A DNA stretch of 64,000 nt from Siphonodentalium dalli. Taxonomy: Eukaryota > Mollusca > Scaphopoda > Gadilida > Siphonodentaliidae. The translations under genes and the position numbers were made by a program. How positions within the stretch are numbered: the stretch's first letter is position 1; every line of letters begins with the position of its first letter. Below the pieces are notes generated by a model, which was not told the origin of the DNA, did not search any database, and saw only the letters and a list, made by a program, of their open reading frames with translations. The stretch is taken from NCBI GenBank assembly GCA_032622095.1, contig CP136068.1, positions 115,059,509 to 115,123,508 of the forward strand, in the 5' to 3' direction. Below, one piece after another: positions 34,695 to 46,400 of the stretch.

Positions 34695-35275
34695 TCGTTT
34701 TCGGAGATATCTCCTTGGATCCAAGCAGATATCTGCTCGCATTATGGAGATATCTCTTCGGTTTCAATGAGATATCTGTTTGGAATATGGAGATATCTCC
34801 TCGGAAATATTTTCAAGGAGATATCACCTTGAAACAGAGGAGATATCTCCATAATGCGAGCGGATATCTGCTTGGATCCAAGGAGATATCTCCTTGAGAT
34901 ATCTCCTTGGACCCAAGCAGATATCTGCTCGCATTATGGAGACATCTCCTTGAAATATGTTCAAGGAGATATCTCCTTGGATCCAAGCAGATATCTGCTT
35001 GAAAAATATTTCCAGGAGATATCTCCATATTCCGAGCAGATATCTGCTTGGATGTATTTCGAAAAAATGGAAAAAAAACGTATATGTACTGACTATACTG
35101 TGGAGAAATCATTAATATTTCATGGCCGCGGTTTTCCAAGGAGATATCTCCATAATCCAAGTAGATATCTGCTTGGAATATTTTCAAGGAAATATCTGCT
35201 TGGAATATGGAGATATCTCCTTGGGTCCAAGGAGATATCTCGTTGAAATCTATGTCAAGGAGATACCACACAGTT
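34695..35275. repeat. array of alternating GATATC-centred palindromes
   Basis: Two palindromic words recur: GGAGATATCTCC (about a dozen times) and AAGCAGATATCTGCTTGG or shorter (about eight times), linked by TTGGATCCAAG, itself near-palindromic, and by GCATTATG. All six frames stay open in places because the core reads the same on both strands. No coding sense. Confidence 0.85.
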
Positions 35276-35379
35276 GTATTATATTTAAACACAAACGAAT
35301 GTTAGTGTACGTTCATATTATTTCATCTGATAAAGCAAAGGATAGAGTGTTCACCCGACTATAACCAATGTCTATCGTG

Positions 35380-36110
35380 TAACGACAATTTATTTACTAT
35401 GGTATTCAGTTAACAATATTCGTTATACCATATGTGTACTAAATGTGTAAAAAACAGTTGGGCATTTATTATGAAAAGAAATTCCACAAATTGAACCTCG
35501 TTTTATATTATAGCCTGTATATATGCTATGCGCATTTTTTGTCAATCGTGTAATCTTTACTGTAACGCATATCATATATTGATATAGAAATACGCGTCAG
35601 AAAACATCATTAAGTATTTGGGACATAAATTCTCGCGAGAATCGCCATAATATTGAATTTGCACTGATGCCAGTACATGAGTATGATACCTAGATGTATA
35701 CAAATGACATTTCGCATATGACTGTGTCAGTTGTGTAACGTTGTGGTTCTTACTGTAACAAAGCATATTCCTACATCGTATACCAAACGTCAGATATCTT
35801 GATTGTGTAGTTCGTCGCTGTATTTTATTTATGAATAACAGGTTTTATCATCTTGTTAGCATATTTCGTAACTCTGGATTTCGACATGACTTTTATACAG
35901 AAATTTATCAGAAATTGTCCACCCCGTAGCAAATATGTGTATTTCCTGTTGCGCTGAAGTCCTTCGTGTAACACATATTATTTTGTCATCTATAAATGAA
36001 ACGTTATATATTTCAATTCCAGTTTTGTTCAATATTTGGTGGACAATGAGTGTCCAATTCAATATTATGTTAGAAAGTGTGTGACATTTAATTATCTTCA
36101 TTTAATAAAG
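35380..36110. repeat. diverged repeats with TGTAAC words
   Basis: Blocks carrying CGTGTAA(C/T), ACTGTAAC and CATAT(C/T)ATATT recur roughly every 180 bp (35550, 35740, 35965). Weak. Confidence 0.3.
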
Positions 36111-36484
36111 TTTAATGTTGTGTTGAAATTAATTTTTTCTGAGAAAAATGTGTTCCATTGTGGCCCCCATTGAAAACAAGCTATACAAAGGGTAAATGTT
36201 TTCTCGATCTATGCATTACCGGTCAATAGTTAATTCGGATCAAAAAGTGCTCAAATATCTCTATTCTGAAAAATGATATACCAGATGATAATACTGTTAC
36301 AGAAGAGACATAATTTCCAGACATCCACCATTCATAGCATCATAAAATATCAGTGCTGGATGTTTAAGCTCGAACTTCAGTCGTTTCTTCCAGTTCAATA
36401 GCTATATATCTCGAAATGATAACAACTTTCCCCATTATCGGAACTAAATAAATCCCATGTGGCATATCTGTAATTTTGACCAAA

Positions 36485-36575
36485 ATTGATATTGACTCAT
36501 ATAAGAGAATGCATTGTCCTAACAATATTTACCTTGATCTTATAAGCCAGTGCATTCTCTTATATATGCGAGGCT
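36485..36575. mobile_element. palindromic MITE module (AATGCATTCTCTTATATATG family), decayed
   Basis: CATATAAGAGAATGCATTG at the left and GTGCATTCTCTTATATATGC at the right, about 40 bp apart. Same modules as at 37220, 41300, 48290, 58295 and 63290. Confidence 0.7.
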
Positions 36576-36584
36576 CCCTTCTTA

Positions 36585-36985
36585 AAATGGTTTTAGTTTC
36601 AGCACTAACGACCTCATTTGGCAGCCTATTCCACATTGGTCGAATTCTTTGTGCAAAAAAGCATTTTCTGACATCTTTATATTGCTGTGTTCGATCATCA
36701 TTTTACATGAATGGTCTCTGGTCGGTGCATATGTTGCATCAGCAAATAGCGTTATGTTTTTGATGTTGTAATACCCCTCTTTATTTTGTTTACCACTATT
36801 AGGTAATAGCCTGTACTTAAGTGACATTAGTCTAAGTATAGAGAGTCTATCTTCATAACAATTGTTCCAGAGCCACGGAACCATTCATGTAGCTCGCCTC
36901 TGCACACTTTCTAATGGCCTAGAATATTTAAGTAGATGAGGGCTCCATATGCAATGTCCATAATCAATAAAGTTGTTTTGTATAA
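36585..36985 (-). pseudogene. CR1-like LINE RT, C-terminal fragment
   Basis: On the - strand: DYGHCIWSPHLLKYSRPLES, then VQRRAT, stop, then YEDRLSILRLMSLKYR and TRDHSCKMMIEHSNIKM. This order (WSP, Q-R-A-T, YEeRL, LSLkYR, TRghs) is the thumb and connection region after the YADD box of CR1-type reverse transcriptases. One in-frame stop and a divergent tail. The rest of the element is missing. Confidence 0.65.
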
Positions 36986-37224
36986 CGCATTGAAAAGCCG
37001 AAACATAAGTTTTTGTTCGGCATTCAATCACCTATAATTAACCAGCGATTAATTAGCGAGTAATGCTGGTATAGGCTTATCTTTTATGAAACGCATGCAT
37101 GTATTTTGCGTTTACCAATTCCCATCACCAATTTATCGGGGCATCATGCCAACCTTCTTGCCTGAACATGGCTTGTTTAAAATAGTTCTTTTGTCTATTG
37201 TCAGATGACGCTAGACAGGACTCC

Positions 37225-37350
37225 TCACATATATAAGAGAATGCATTGGCCTAACAATATTTACATTGATCTTGTAAGCCAGTGCATTCTCTTATATATT
37301 CATTCTCTTATATATGGGAGACTTATATATATAAGAGAATGCACTGGCAC
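37225..37350. mobile_element. palindromic MITE modules, composite
   Basis: Three copies of ATATAAGAGAATGCAYTGG or its complement in alternating orientation, with the same 40-bp core as at 36485. Confidence 0.7.
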
Positions 37351-37664
37351 AAGAATCCGATTGGCTTTGCTAATGAATGTGCTGATATGTTTTTCAACTG
37401 GTGTTGTGAATTCCCAGATCTTTTTTTACAGTGTGAGACTGTTATATCTGAACAACCCTCTAAACAAATAATAGACTGTTCCATTACTTTCATAACTGAA
37501 TGGGAGAATCCATTTAGTATAGAAAGGGTTAAAACATATCAAGACTAACAGTTTGATAATAAAACATTATTTTTCATTCTAATTAATGTTAATTATTTAA
37601 CCAATAGTTTTCCCAACCAAAGAGCATTAACATATCTATATTCCTCTAGAATCCGCTTTCCATA

Positions 37665-38616
37665 TCTCATATATATTTTGAAGACCTCTGTCTGTTTGTT
37701 TGTCTGTCTGTCTGTCTGTATGTTTGTCTGTATGTTTGTCATTAATACAAATCTACGATTCTCGTCCGATCGGGACGAAACTTGGTGCGTGTGTGTAGTT
37801 TGACCAGGCGGTGGACGTTGCCGTATTGGAGAGCCTGTGCGGCGCCCGCTTCGCGCATGCGCAGACGAGATCTCGGAAACGGGTGGAGCTATCGACTTGA
37901 AATTTGCTATGTGAATGTATCTTGCCCCGGATACGAATCTTATCGGGTCGCCGAACACGTGCGACGCCAGCTTCGCGCATGCGCAGACGAGATCTCGGAA
38001 CCGGGTGGAGCTATCGACTTGAAATTTGGTATGTGAATGTATCTTGCCCCGGATACGAATTTTATCGGGTCGCCGAGCCCGTGCGACGCCAGCTTCGCGC
38101 ATGCGCAGACCAGATCTCGAAAACGGGTGGAGCTATCGACTTGAAATTTGGTTTTTGAATAGCCCGGACAACGTCGGGCTGGCTTGAAATTTGGTCAAAC
38201 GCCCGAATATCACGGGATTTCGATGAAACTTGGTATGTGGGGGTACTTTCTTATGGCGAGTCTCTTAAGCATATTCATTTGCCCGTGCGACGTGACCTTG
38301 ACCTTGAAATCGGGTAACTTCAAGGTCAAATCGCCAATTTTAATGGGATTTTGACGAAATTTGATACGTGGGGTTACTTTTGTCCACTGATTGTTTTGGA
38401 CGGGTCCAATCGTGACCACGACCAGACCTTGACCTTCAAAATGATCAATTCAAGGTCAAATCGGGTAAAACCGGATGGATTTCGACAGGCACGTTTGTCA
38501 GGTACTTTTGTCCGGGCAGTGTTTTTGGACTGGTCAAATCGTGACCCCACTTGACCTTGACCTTCAAAATGGACAATTCAAGGTCAAAGCCCGGACGAAG
38601 TCGGGTCACCTTCTAG
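37665..38616 (+). mobile_element. Helitron-like element 1 (non-autonomous, chimeric)
   Basis: Begins TCTCATATATATTTTGAAG after an A and ends CTAG (38613-38616) before a T. A CCCGGACGAAGTCGGG hairpin sits about 7 bp inside the end. TC start, hairpin and CTAG end with A/T insertion define Helitrons, which move by rolling circle. Internally it has GTCTGT repeats, three ~122-bp tandem units (GAGATCTCGGAAACGGGTGG), then a second hairpin (GCCCGGACAACGTCGGGC at 38162-38179) of the kind that should end an element. Beyond that it changes to the same sequence as element 2, so it looks recombinant. Confidence 0.7.
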
Positions 38617-39325
38617 TCTATTATATATTTTGGAAGATCTGTGTGTGTGTCTGTGTGTCTGTCTGTAATCGATGGACTCAAAAACGGCCAAGCCGATTCG
38701 ATGAAACTTGGTATGTGTGGGTATTTTCGGCCGGGGAGTGACATGGGCCTATAAATTTGCCCGTGGGACGTGACCTTGACCTTGAAATCGGGTAATTTCA
38801 AGGTCAAACGCCCGAATATCATCGGATTTTGATGAAACTTGGTATGTGGGGATACTTTCGTATGGGGAGTCTCATAAGCATATTAATTTGCCCGTGCGGC
38901 GTGACCTTGGCCTTGAAATCGGGTCATTTCAAGGTCAAACGCCCGAATACACGGGATTTCGATGAAACTTGGTATGTGGGGGTACTTTCGTATGGGGAGT
39001 CTCATAAGCATATTCATTTGCCCGTGCGACGTGACCTTGACCTTGAAATCGGGTCAATTCAATGTCAATTTTGATGGTATTTCGACGAAATTTTATACAT
39101 AGGGTTACTTTTGTCCACTGGGTGTTTTGGACGGGTCAAATCGTGACCCCGACCTGACCTTGACCTTCAAAATGATCAATTCAAGGTCAAATCGGGTAAA
39201 ACCGGATGGATTTCGACGGGTACTTTTGTCGGGTACTTTTGTCCGGGCAGTGTTTTGGACGGGTCAAATCGTGACCCCACCTGACCTTCACCTTCAAAAT
39301 GGACAATTCAAGGTCAAAGCCCGGA
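38290..39325. promoter_or_regulatory. array of TCAAGGTCA / TGACCTTGA half-sites
   Basis: Eight modules, at about 38291, 38422, 38552, 38771, 38901, 39032, 39156 and 39282. Each has TGACCTTGACCTT-like sequence on the left and TCAAGGTCA on the right, 20-30 bp apart (the sixth is degenerate). TCAAGGTCA is the extended monomer site bound by ERR and NR5A-type nuclear receptors. They are Helitron sequence; any effect on COASY is inference. Confidence 0.45.
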
Positions 39326-39346
39326 CGAAGTCGGGTCACCTTCTAG
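38617..39346 (+). mobile_element. Helitron-like element 2, head to tail with element 1
   Basis: Starts TCTATTATATATTTTGG directly after the CTAG of element 1 and ends with the same hairpin and CTAG (39343-39346). Carries repeats of GATGAAACTTGGTATGTG and of TGACCTTGACCTT paired with TCAAGGTCA. No Rep-helicase. Its end is about 500 bp from the COASY start codon. Confidence 0.7.
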
Positions 39347-39404
39347 TGATATATATAATCTGACTTTTATATAATAATTTTGAACATTTAATATGTCAAT
39401 TTAT

Positions 39405-39800
39405 GTTTGCATTTAAAGACATATTATGGACTTACATCAGCGAATAAAACCGAAAAGTTAGTATCCAAACATTATCTCTTCTTGAAGAATGAAGCAATCA
39501 ACTATGATTTTCAAAAGTTCCTATCATACCGGGTGTACCATTTAAAAATAAAAATCTGAACAGAGCACAAATGTAAATATTTACTACTTTATTTGGGACA
39601 AATTATTGGGTGATAAACATAAGGCGATGATTCCACCGACAAAAGTCACTGTGTGCAATTCGTCTAAACAAATGACGCTGTTTTCTGCCTATTTGGATAT
39701 CAAATTTATGAAAACAAACTAATGTTGACGTGATTATTTGCTATTCCATTCTGAACACCTCAGTGGAGTGTTTCACATTACTTTAATTCTGAGTATTTTC
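39405..39800. repeat. interspersed repeat family R1, copy 1
   Basis: Shares TTTAAAGACATATTATG, TTAGTATCCA, AAATATTTACTA, GATTCCACCGA and GTGTTTCACATYACTTTAA in order with copies at 46690-47075 and 55925-57800. It ends within about 10 bp of the putative COASY 5'-UTR acceptor. Confidence 0.65.
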
Positions 39801-39808
39801 ATTTTCAG

Positions 39809-39842
39809 GTGATTTATAGACCTATGGTAGTAATGTGAAATC
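39809..39842 (+). other. COASY: COASY 5' UTR piece
   Basis: TTTTCATTTTCAG at 39796-39808 is a good 3' splice site, giving a 34-nt leader before the ATG; alternatively transcription starts nearby. The TTTCACATTACT at 39772 and AGTAATGTGAAA at 39829 are inverted copies, so the leader can fold. Confidence 0.4.
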
Positions 39843-40446
39843 ATGTTCCGTGTTGGAATTCTGTGTTTGACATCACCGCTGCCTGCCATTCAGCGACAAA
39901 TTCCGAATATCATCAGCGAGGTATCGAGATACATAAACAAGACACTGTATGTCCATATACAGCCAACCCAGAAACCCGTGGAGTGGTCCGAATTTGAGAT
40001 TAACCCCGTACCATGCAGCGACCATCTCCAGAAGGTCATCGCAGAGTTACACTCCAGAAGCGCCAGCAGCTGCTCATCAAACTTAGATGTTAGGATCCTG
40101 TTAGGTCATGTGACAAACAACAAATTGGGCTGTTCACATTATGACTTGCATGAAAACTATGATGTTATCATGGTTGATGATGGTGAAAATTTGGATGAAG
40201 AGTTTGTGTTAGAACATTTCCGTAAGCTATTCAATTCACCAAATCCTGGAGTGTCTTTGCAGAAATTAAACCTTGAAGATATAGCTACCATAGAAGAAGT
40301 AAAGGGTCGAGAGACCTATGATAATGTGTGTCTTGGTGGGACATTCGACCGTTTGCACGCAGGTCATAAGATTCTCCTCGGGACTGCATGTTCGATGACC
40401 GAGAAGGAGTTAACTGTTGGTGTGACAGAGCCTAATATGAACAAAA
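39843..40446 (+). CDS. COASY: COASY exon 1 (codons 1-201 + 1 nt)
   Basis: Holds the start codon, the N-terminal domain and the PPAT active-site motif GGTFDRLHAGH. Ends ...AACAAAA before GTGAGT. The last 10 nt are the start of an 89-bp tandem repeat. The start is chosen because MFRVGILCLTSPL aligns with the beginning of animal COASY proteins. Confidence 0.93.
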
Positions 40447-43400
40447 GTGAGTTTTATGTATATAGAATATGTAGCTTAAACTGTTCACAGCCCTCATACA
40501 TGTAATTGGCTACGGCAATCAGCAAATGAACAAAAGTGAGTTTTATGTATATAGAATATGTAGCTTAAACTGTTCACAGCCCTCATACATGTAATTGGCT
40601 ACGATAATCAGCAAATGAACAAAAGTTAGTTTTATATATAGAGAATATGTAGCTTAAACTGTTCACAACCCTCAGAATACATGTAATTGGCTACAGCAAT
40701 CAGCAATGATAAAGCCATTTGCTAAAGCAAACTGGGCCAGGGCAAAGGGTTGCCTTAGCGGATTGATGAAGGCAAGCAATCTGAATTAAGAGGACTGTGT
40801 TTATGTCCGTGAGGGGGATTTGAGCATCTTTTGGGTGAGGCTCTACCTAGTCCAATAGATGTGAAATCCCCCGAGCGGACATAAACAATTTAATCGACTG
40901 CATTAGCTACATATTTTATTTATCCATCACACAAAATGTGTCCTATGTATAGAATGAGTCATTTTTCAAAGGGTTTCATTTGTTTCTTCCAACAGTGTGG
41001 GCCCATGCAAGCTGCTAGTAATTTGTGTAATTCATGAGCAAAAAACAGAGTGCCGAATAAAAAGAAATAGTTCTTTTTGATGCCGGTATTTGTTTTGAAA
41101 CTTTTCTCATTAAAATATTTTATAGTTCTTTCAGAATGAAATTTTATTTTCTTCCTGTTTTTCACATTTTGTATCAGTTGCAGTGATTAATGTCCATTAT
41201 TCCTACAAATGAATCAATGTGAATCAAATAACAACCAATCAGCGTATTGCAGTTATCAAAGTGTTAACCCTTTCATGATAGGAGCTTCCTGAAATTTTGT
41301 GAAAATCCTGTGCCAATGTATTCTCTTATACATTGTATATGCGAGTTACCCATAAGGTGCCTCGCATATATAAGAGAATGTATTGGCGTAACAGTAATTA
41401 CCTTGACCTTGTACCAGTATTGTCCAGTAAGTCAATGCAGTCTCTTATATATAAGAGAATGCACTTGCACAGGATCTTTAATGCTGCACCAGCGCAGCTC
41501 CCATCATCTGGAACTGTGAATATATCTTTAACGATCATATATATCTGTTTCAGAAAAGACGCTTTGTGAACTCATAACTCCTACACAGATGAGAATTGAT
41601 GAAGTTGCTGAATATCTGAAGGATTGTAAACCCAACGTGAAACATAAAGTCGTCCCGATTGAGGATCTGTATGGACCATCGATTGTGGATCCGAGTATCA
41701 ACTGTATTGTGTTGAGTGATGAGACCCGAAGCGGGGGCGTGGCAATAAATAAGAAGAGAGCTGAGAAGGTCAGTGTCTGCGCTCACCAGGGTTTGCGCTT
41801 CCACTTGCCAAATTTGCTAATTCACATTTGGCAAAAAATAATTTCATTTGGCAATAGTTTTGGCAAGTCACTTTTAATTCCGCTAGAAAGTTGAAAAATA
41901 TTGGTCAATCAATTCTGTTCATTTCAGGAAATGTTTATATTATAATTGTATTAGTGGTGAGTTATAAAGTTTAGGTAAATGACATGCATGCCCTTTTGAT
42001 CCGAGAACTCTTCTAAATTCTATCGATAAAAAAATTTGCACAAACAACGATTGTTGAAAAATATGACTCATTGTTGCTGAAACTGATAGCGTTTGGCAAT
42101 TCCTAGAAGAATTTGGCAAAAAATATTTTCATTTTGGCAAAATATTTGGCAAAAGTAATTTCCGGGTCAGCGCGAACATGGCAGTGCTCACCCAATATTT
42201 ATTACACACCCATTGTTGTAGATATAGAGATACAGGGGGAGCTGGGAACGCCGCAGACTACAAGGGTAAACCTGTCTTTGGTAACACGGACAAAGGTGTA
42301 TAATAAATCTAGGTACACATTCCGAAGCGCCACATGGACAATTTAGAAGTCAAATAAATAACAGGAACATAACAGAAGTATGCTTGGTGTTTTGGAATTA
42401 GGAAATAAGAGCATAATATATGACAAGCATATGCATACCAGTATCGTATCATAGAATCATGCACCGTCATAATTAAAATGCAATTACGTAAAAAGTTTTA
42501 AAAGTTACAGTAACATGATTGTCCTATACCTGTAGTTTCGGATAAAGATGGGAATGTGGTACATAGTTCGGTTTTACCTATTTTGAAATTCAGAACGTAT
42601 GTGTATGCCACGATTTTGAAATTAAGAGTTATGTACATGAGTAAGCAGGTGTATAACTGTATATATGTAAGTATTAGTGTAGGTCTGCAGTAAATAATAC
42701 AAAATATCACTGGAATCGTCGTCAGTTCTGTACCCGGTGATGGAGTGTTTAATCAACGAACCATCACTTTTCGGCACATGTGTTGTAGTAAAGTGAGTAG
42801 ATGGGCGCAAAGCGCCCGGGATGGTCGAAAAGATCAGTGATCTTCTCCTTCACCCCAATGTGTTGTAGATGGGACCTGCGCAATATTTATAGCACACCCA
42901 TTGGTTTATTTTTGCAAATACAGAAGATTTCAAATTTAGTCTTGTCCTTGAACAATGCCAACCATTTACATTGGCAATGTCAAAATATGAGGTATAGTCT
43001 ACAAAGCCGGAGTTTAGCGTGCCTGTTATTTTTGCAGAGTTGTGTGAACATGTTAACATATATTACATTATTGAACTTGTTTGTCTTGCCACGAGGTAAA
43101 ACTCGAACATAATGTTCTTGTTTTATCATCGCCTCACAACATTTCATGCAATAATATTAACCAATTAACATGCTTATGTCATTCCATCCATATACTATTG
43201 CCAAATGATAATATTTTTGCCAAATTTGATATCAAACTGTATATATCCCAGGAACCAGCCTAGAGGGCGACATGGGAGACATCTTCCTAAATTGTGCATT
43301 TCTCTCTCTATTTTTGTCCTAGGGAGAAGTGACTTCTCTCTCATATACCAGTATACATATGTCCATACAGCATATTTAAACTGTATTTTCTGATTATAAT

Positions 43401-46400
43401 TGTGTACTTACTCATTATAATCATTTTATAAATGGGCTATTGCATTGCATAATACTTAATGGATCATAGAATGATGATGTTGGGAGTGTAAATTCAACTT
43501 GAGCCATTATGACTTCTCCCTGATAACAACCCAATTCTCCCTAATAATCAAATAGGAAGAAGTGACTTCTCCCACTTTGAAATCTCTCGACTGGTCCCTG
43601 ATATATCCTTTCTCTACTAAATACTCAGTGATGAATAGTTCCCTAGGAAATGTTCAGATAATAAGTTCAATGGCTTAGAACTTATAACTTGAACTTATAC
43701 TGGTTGGTTCAGACCAGTATATGTTTGGGTTATAATTAGATTTGAAAATATGGTGTTGGACATTTGCAGAATGAGGTCTCCAGAGGGTGAATTTAGTGAT
43801 ACTGCCCCACATAGTGGGCTAGCATCACCAAAGTCACCCTCTAGGGACCTCATTCTGCTTAGTATCTTATCAAATTAACATGTTATTTTTAGTCATTAGA
43901 AAGTTTCTTTTACTTTTTAGTTTAGTTTCTCTATATCCTCAAATTAGCAGCCAACACAATGCATAATCGAGGTGCCCAATGGGTGCACATCACTATCTTC
44001 ACTATCTGAGATCTTAAATCTGTGTCTAGATCTCCCTGAGGCCGTGCAGAATAAGGTCCCCAGATGATGAATTTGGTGATGTTAGCCCACTGTGTAAGGT
44101 AACATCATTAAATTCACCCTCTGGGAACCTCATTCTGCAAATGTCCAGCACCGTATTTTGAGGCCTGTAGACCGGTATATGTTTGGGTTATAATTTTAGG
44201 GAATGACTGAACTGGACCAATATGCAATAGAACTTGTTGAAGATAAATGCCGAGATTCGACAGACGAGGAGAAGATAAGTTCGTCATCACAGAGGAAACG
44301 ACTTTTAGGATCCCTAATTAATCCACTGTCTGTGAGTAAAAAAAAGACACCTCGAACCTGCTTCTCACTTCATGTTTGAGTCTAGAATTTCATTCCTTTT
44401 TTTTATTTGTGATTCTTTCATTATAATTATAATAATCACGGTATTATATGCACTTGACTAGTTATTTGCTCTAAGAGACAAAGATGCTAATAAACATTAC
44501 TGTGGCACTGTGAGCTTCATTTTAGTTACTTAGTCACCTATTCCTAAATCAATTGATTTAAAAAAAAGTTAGTGTAAGGCCATCCAAAGTTAATTGAATG
44601 CTTCTCAGACAATTCAGTCAAGTTTGAGCTATTGCCATGGGTTAGTTGTCGGTCTTCCTTGCATTAGGTCGTCCATCAACAATTTGCTTTAGTACACCCT
44701 ATAGGTCACAGCTCTCATCCAATCGTCACCAAACTACATATGGATCTTCGGGGTGACCTGTAGATAGGAGCTTAACATTTTTCCTGAATTCCGTTAAAAA
44801 CATGGCCATGGGTTTTATTCCCACTTCTTACAACCATAATTTCCCAGTAGGCAGGTTTTTATGTTTACTCCAGAACTGTCAAAAACATGAAATTTGTTTA
44901 TGTAACAGTCAGCAGACTATATTGTGTGACTGTGAAGAATCAGGCATACTAGGCAGATTGTTGTTTCTTGTGTTGGAGAACATAATTTGATGTACAGTAA
45001 TGCTCTAAATAATCGACTCCTTAACCACAGCAGAATTATGGGTAACTTTTCAGGATTTAGTCGGAAATATGGCTTGTTGCCATTCATCGGAAAGCTCTCG
45101 GGGAGAGCTTTCCGATGAATGGCAACAAGCCTGTGGTTAAGGAGTCGATTATTTAGAGCAATAATGTATGATGAAGTATAGCCATCAGTCTATTAATGTA
45201 AATAGAAGAATAAGTTGAGGGATTTTGGTTGCCTCATTGTGCTGCTATCTCCTCATATCATCCACCAAAAATAAACTCATGTAAAACACATATGTTAATA
45301 ATAATAATGACCAGTTTTATATAGCGATTAACCATTTACTTGCTCTAACACACTTGGTACAATATTACCCCAGTCATTTGTACAAGCCAACCAATGAACC
45401 GGCTGCAGGCGCTGCTCTAGTTTGATCACAACATGCTCTGATACTCATCAGTATGACAAGCTGACTGGTACTCTTTTAACGCATGAGTGATGCGAAGCCG
45501 ACACAGTACGAGCGTCCTTGCTCAAGGGTCACAACTTGGCACGGGTTTTGAAACAGCGAGCAATCCGACAATTGCACGTCGATCAAAGCAGCCAAGCCAC
45601 TGCTATGTGGAGACTCAATGACCGGCGACGCGCTGCGAACCCACATCGATGTGTTTACAGCGAATACAAGTCCGACACCCTAACCACTGGACCACGGAGC
45701 TCCACGTTGTCATATGTTGTCAATCAATACATTGCTATTTCCATAAGAATTGAGAATTTATTCACGCACATTGAAACAATGAAACTCATACTGAGCCTTC
45801 CATTGATCTGATGTAATCAGATTTACCTTACAGCCAAGAGGATTATAAAAGGAAATAAGAATACAGTGTACAGGCCTGAGAATAAGGTGCAGAATGAGGT
45901 CCCCAGAGGGTGAATTTAGTGACGCTATCCCACATAGTGGGGTAGCATAACTAAATTCACCCTCTGGGCACCTCATTCTGCTTAGGCTTCCTCTTCTGTG
46001 GAAAGTTTCTTTATTATCAAATTTCTATAGAAAATTCTCTACATAGATTCTATTTCTTTTTTCGTTTAGTTTCTCTATATCCCCTAATTGGCGGTCGACA
46101 CATTGCATAATCGAGGTTCCCAATGGGTGTACATCACAATATTCACCATTTGATAACTTCAATCTGAGTCTATGTCTCCCATAGCAGATGAGGCCATGCA
46201 GGATGAGGTCCCAGGAGGGTGAATTTGGTGATGCTAGCCCGCTATGTGGGAGAGTGTCACTAAATTCACCCTCTGGGGGATCTCATTCTGCAAATGACAG
46301 GCACACTAAACTGAGTTTCGGCGGTGTACATTTGAAGGTTTATTATTTCAGGACCGGGCCAATGTTCCCAGATCTCCCTACAGAATTGGTTTGGCTGGAG

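Noticed and set aside
34297-35292. ORFs on both strands through the GATATC array
   Set aside because: Palindromic repeats keep several frames open on both strands; no independent evidence for coding.
36476-36763. ORF of 95 aa on the + strand
   Set aside because: Shadow of the CR1-like RT fragment that reads on the - strand, plus MITE sequence.
37593-38158. ORFs with repeated DKIRIRGKIHSHTKFQVDSS-like blocks, and relatives at 49519-50110
   Set aside because: They follow the ~122-bp tandem units of Helitron-like elements and occur on both strands.
41769-44199. additional COASY exon in intron 2
   Set aside because: Exon 2 and exon 3 join in phase 0 and the protein is collinear with the family across the junction; no missing segment.
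45600-45704. functional tRNA gene on the - strand
   Set aside because: A-box-like head is present, but no anticodon arm or acceptor stem closes, and the sequence continues into a SINE body.
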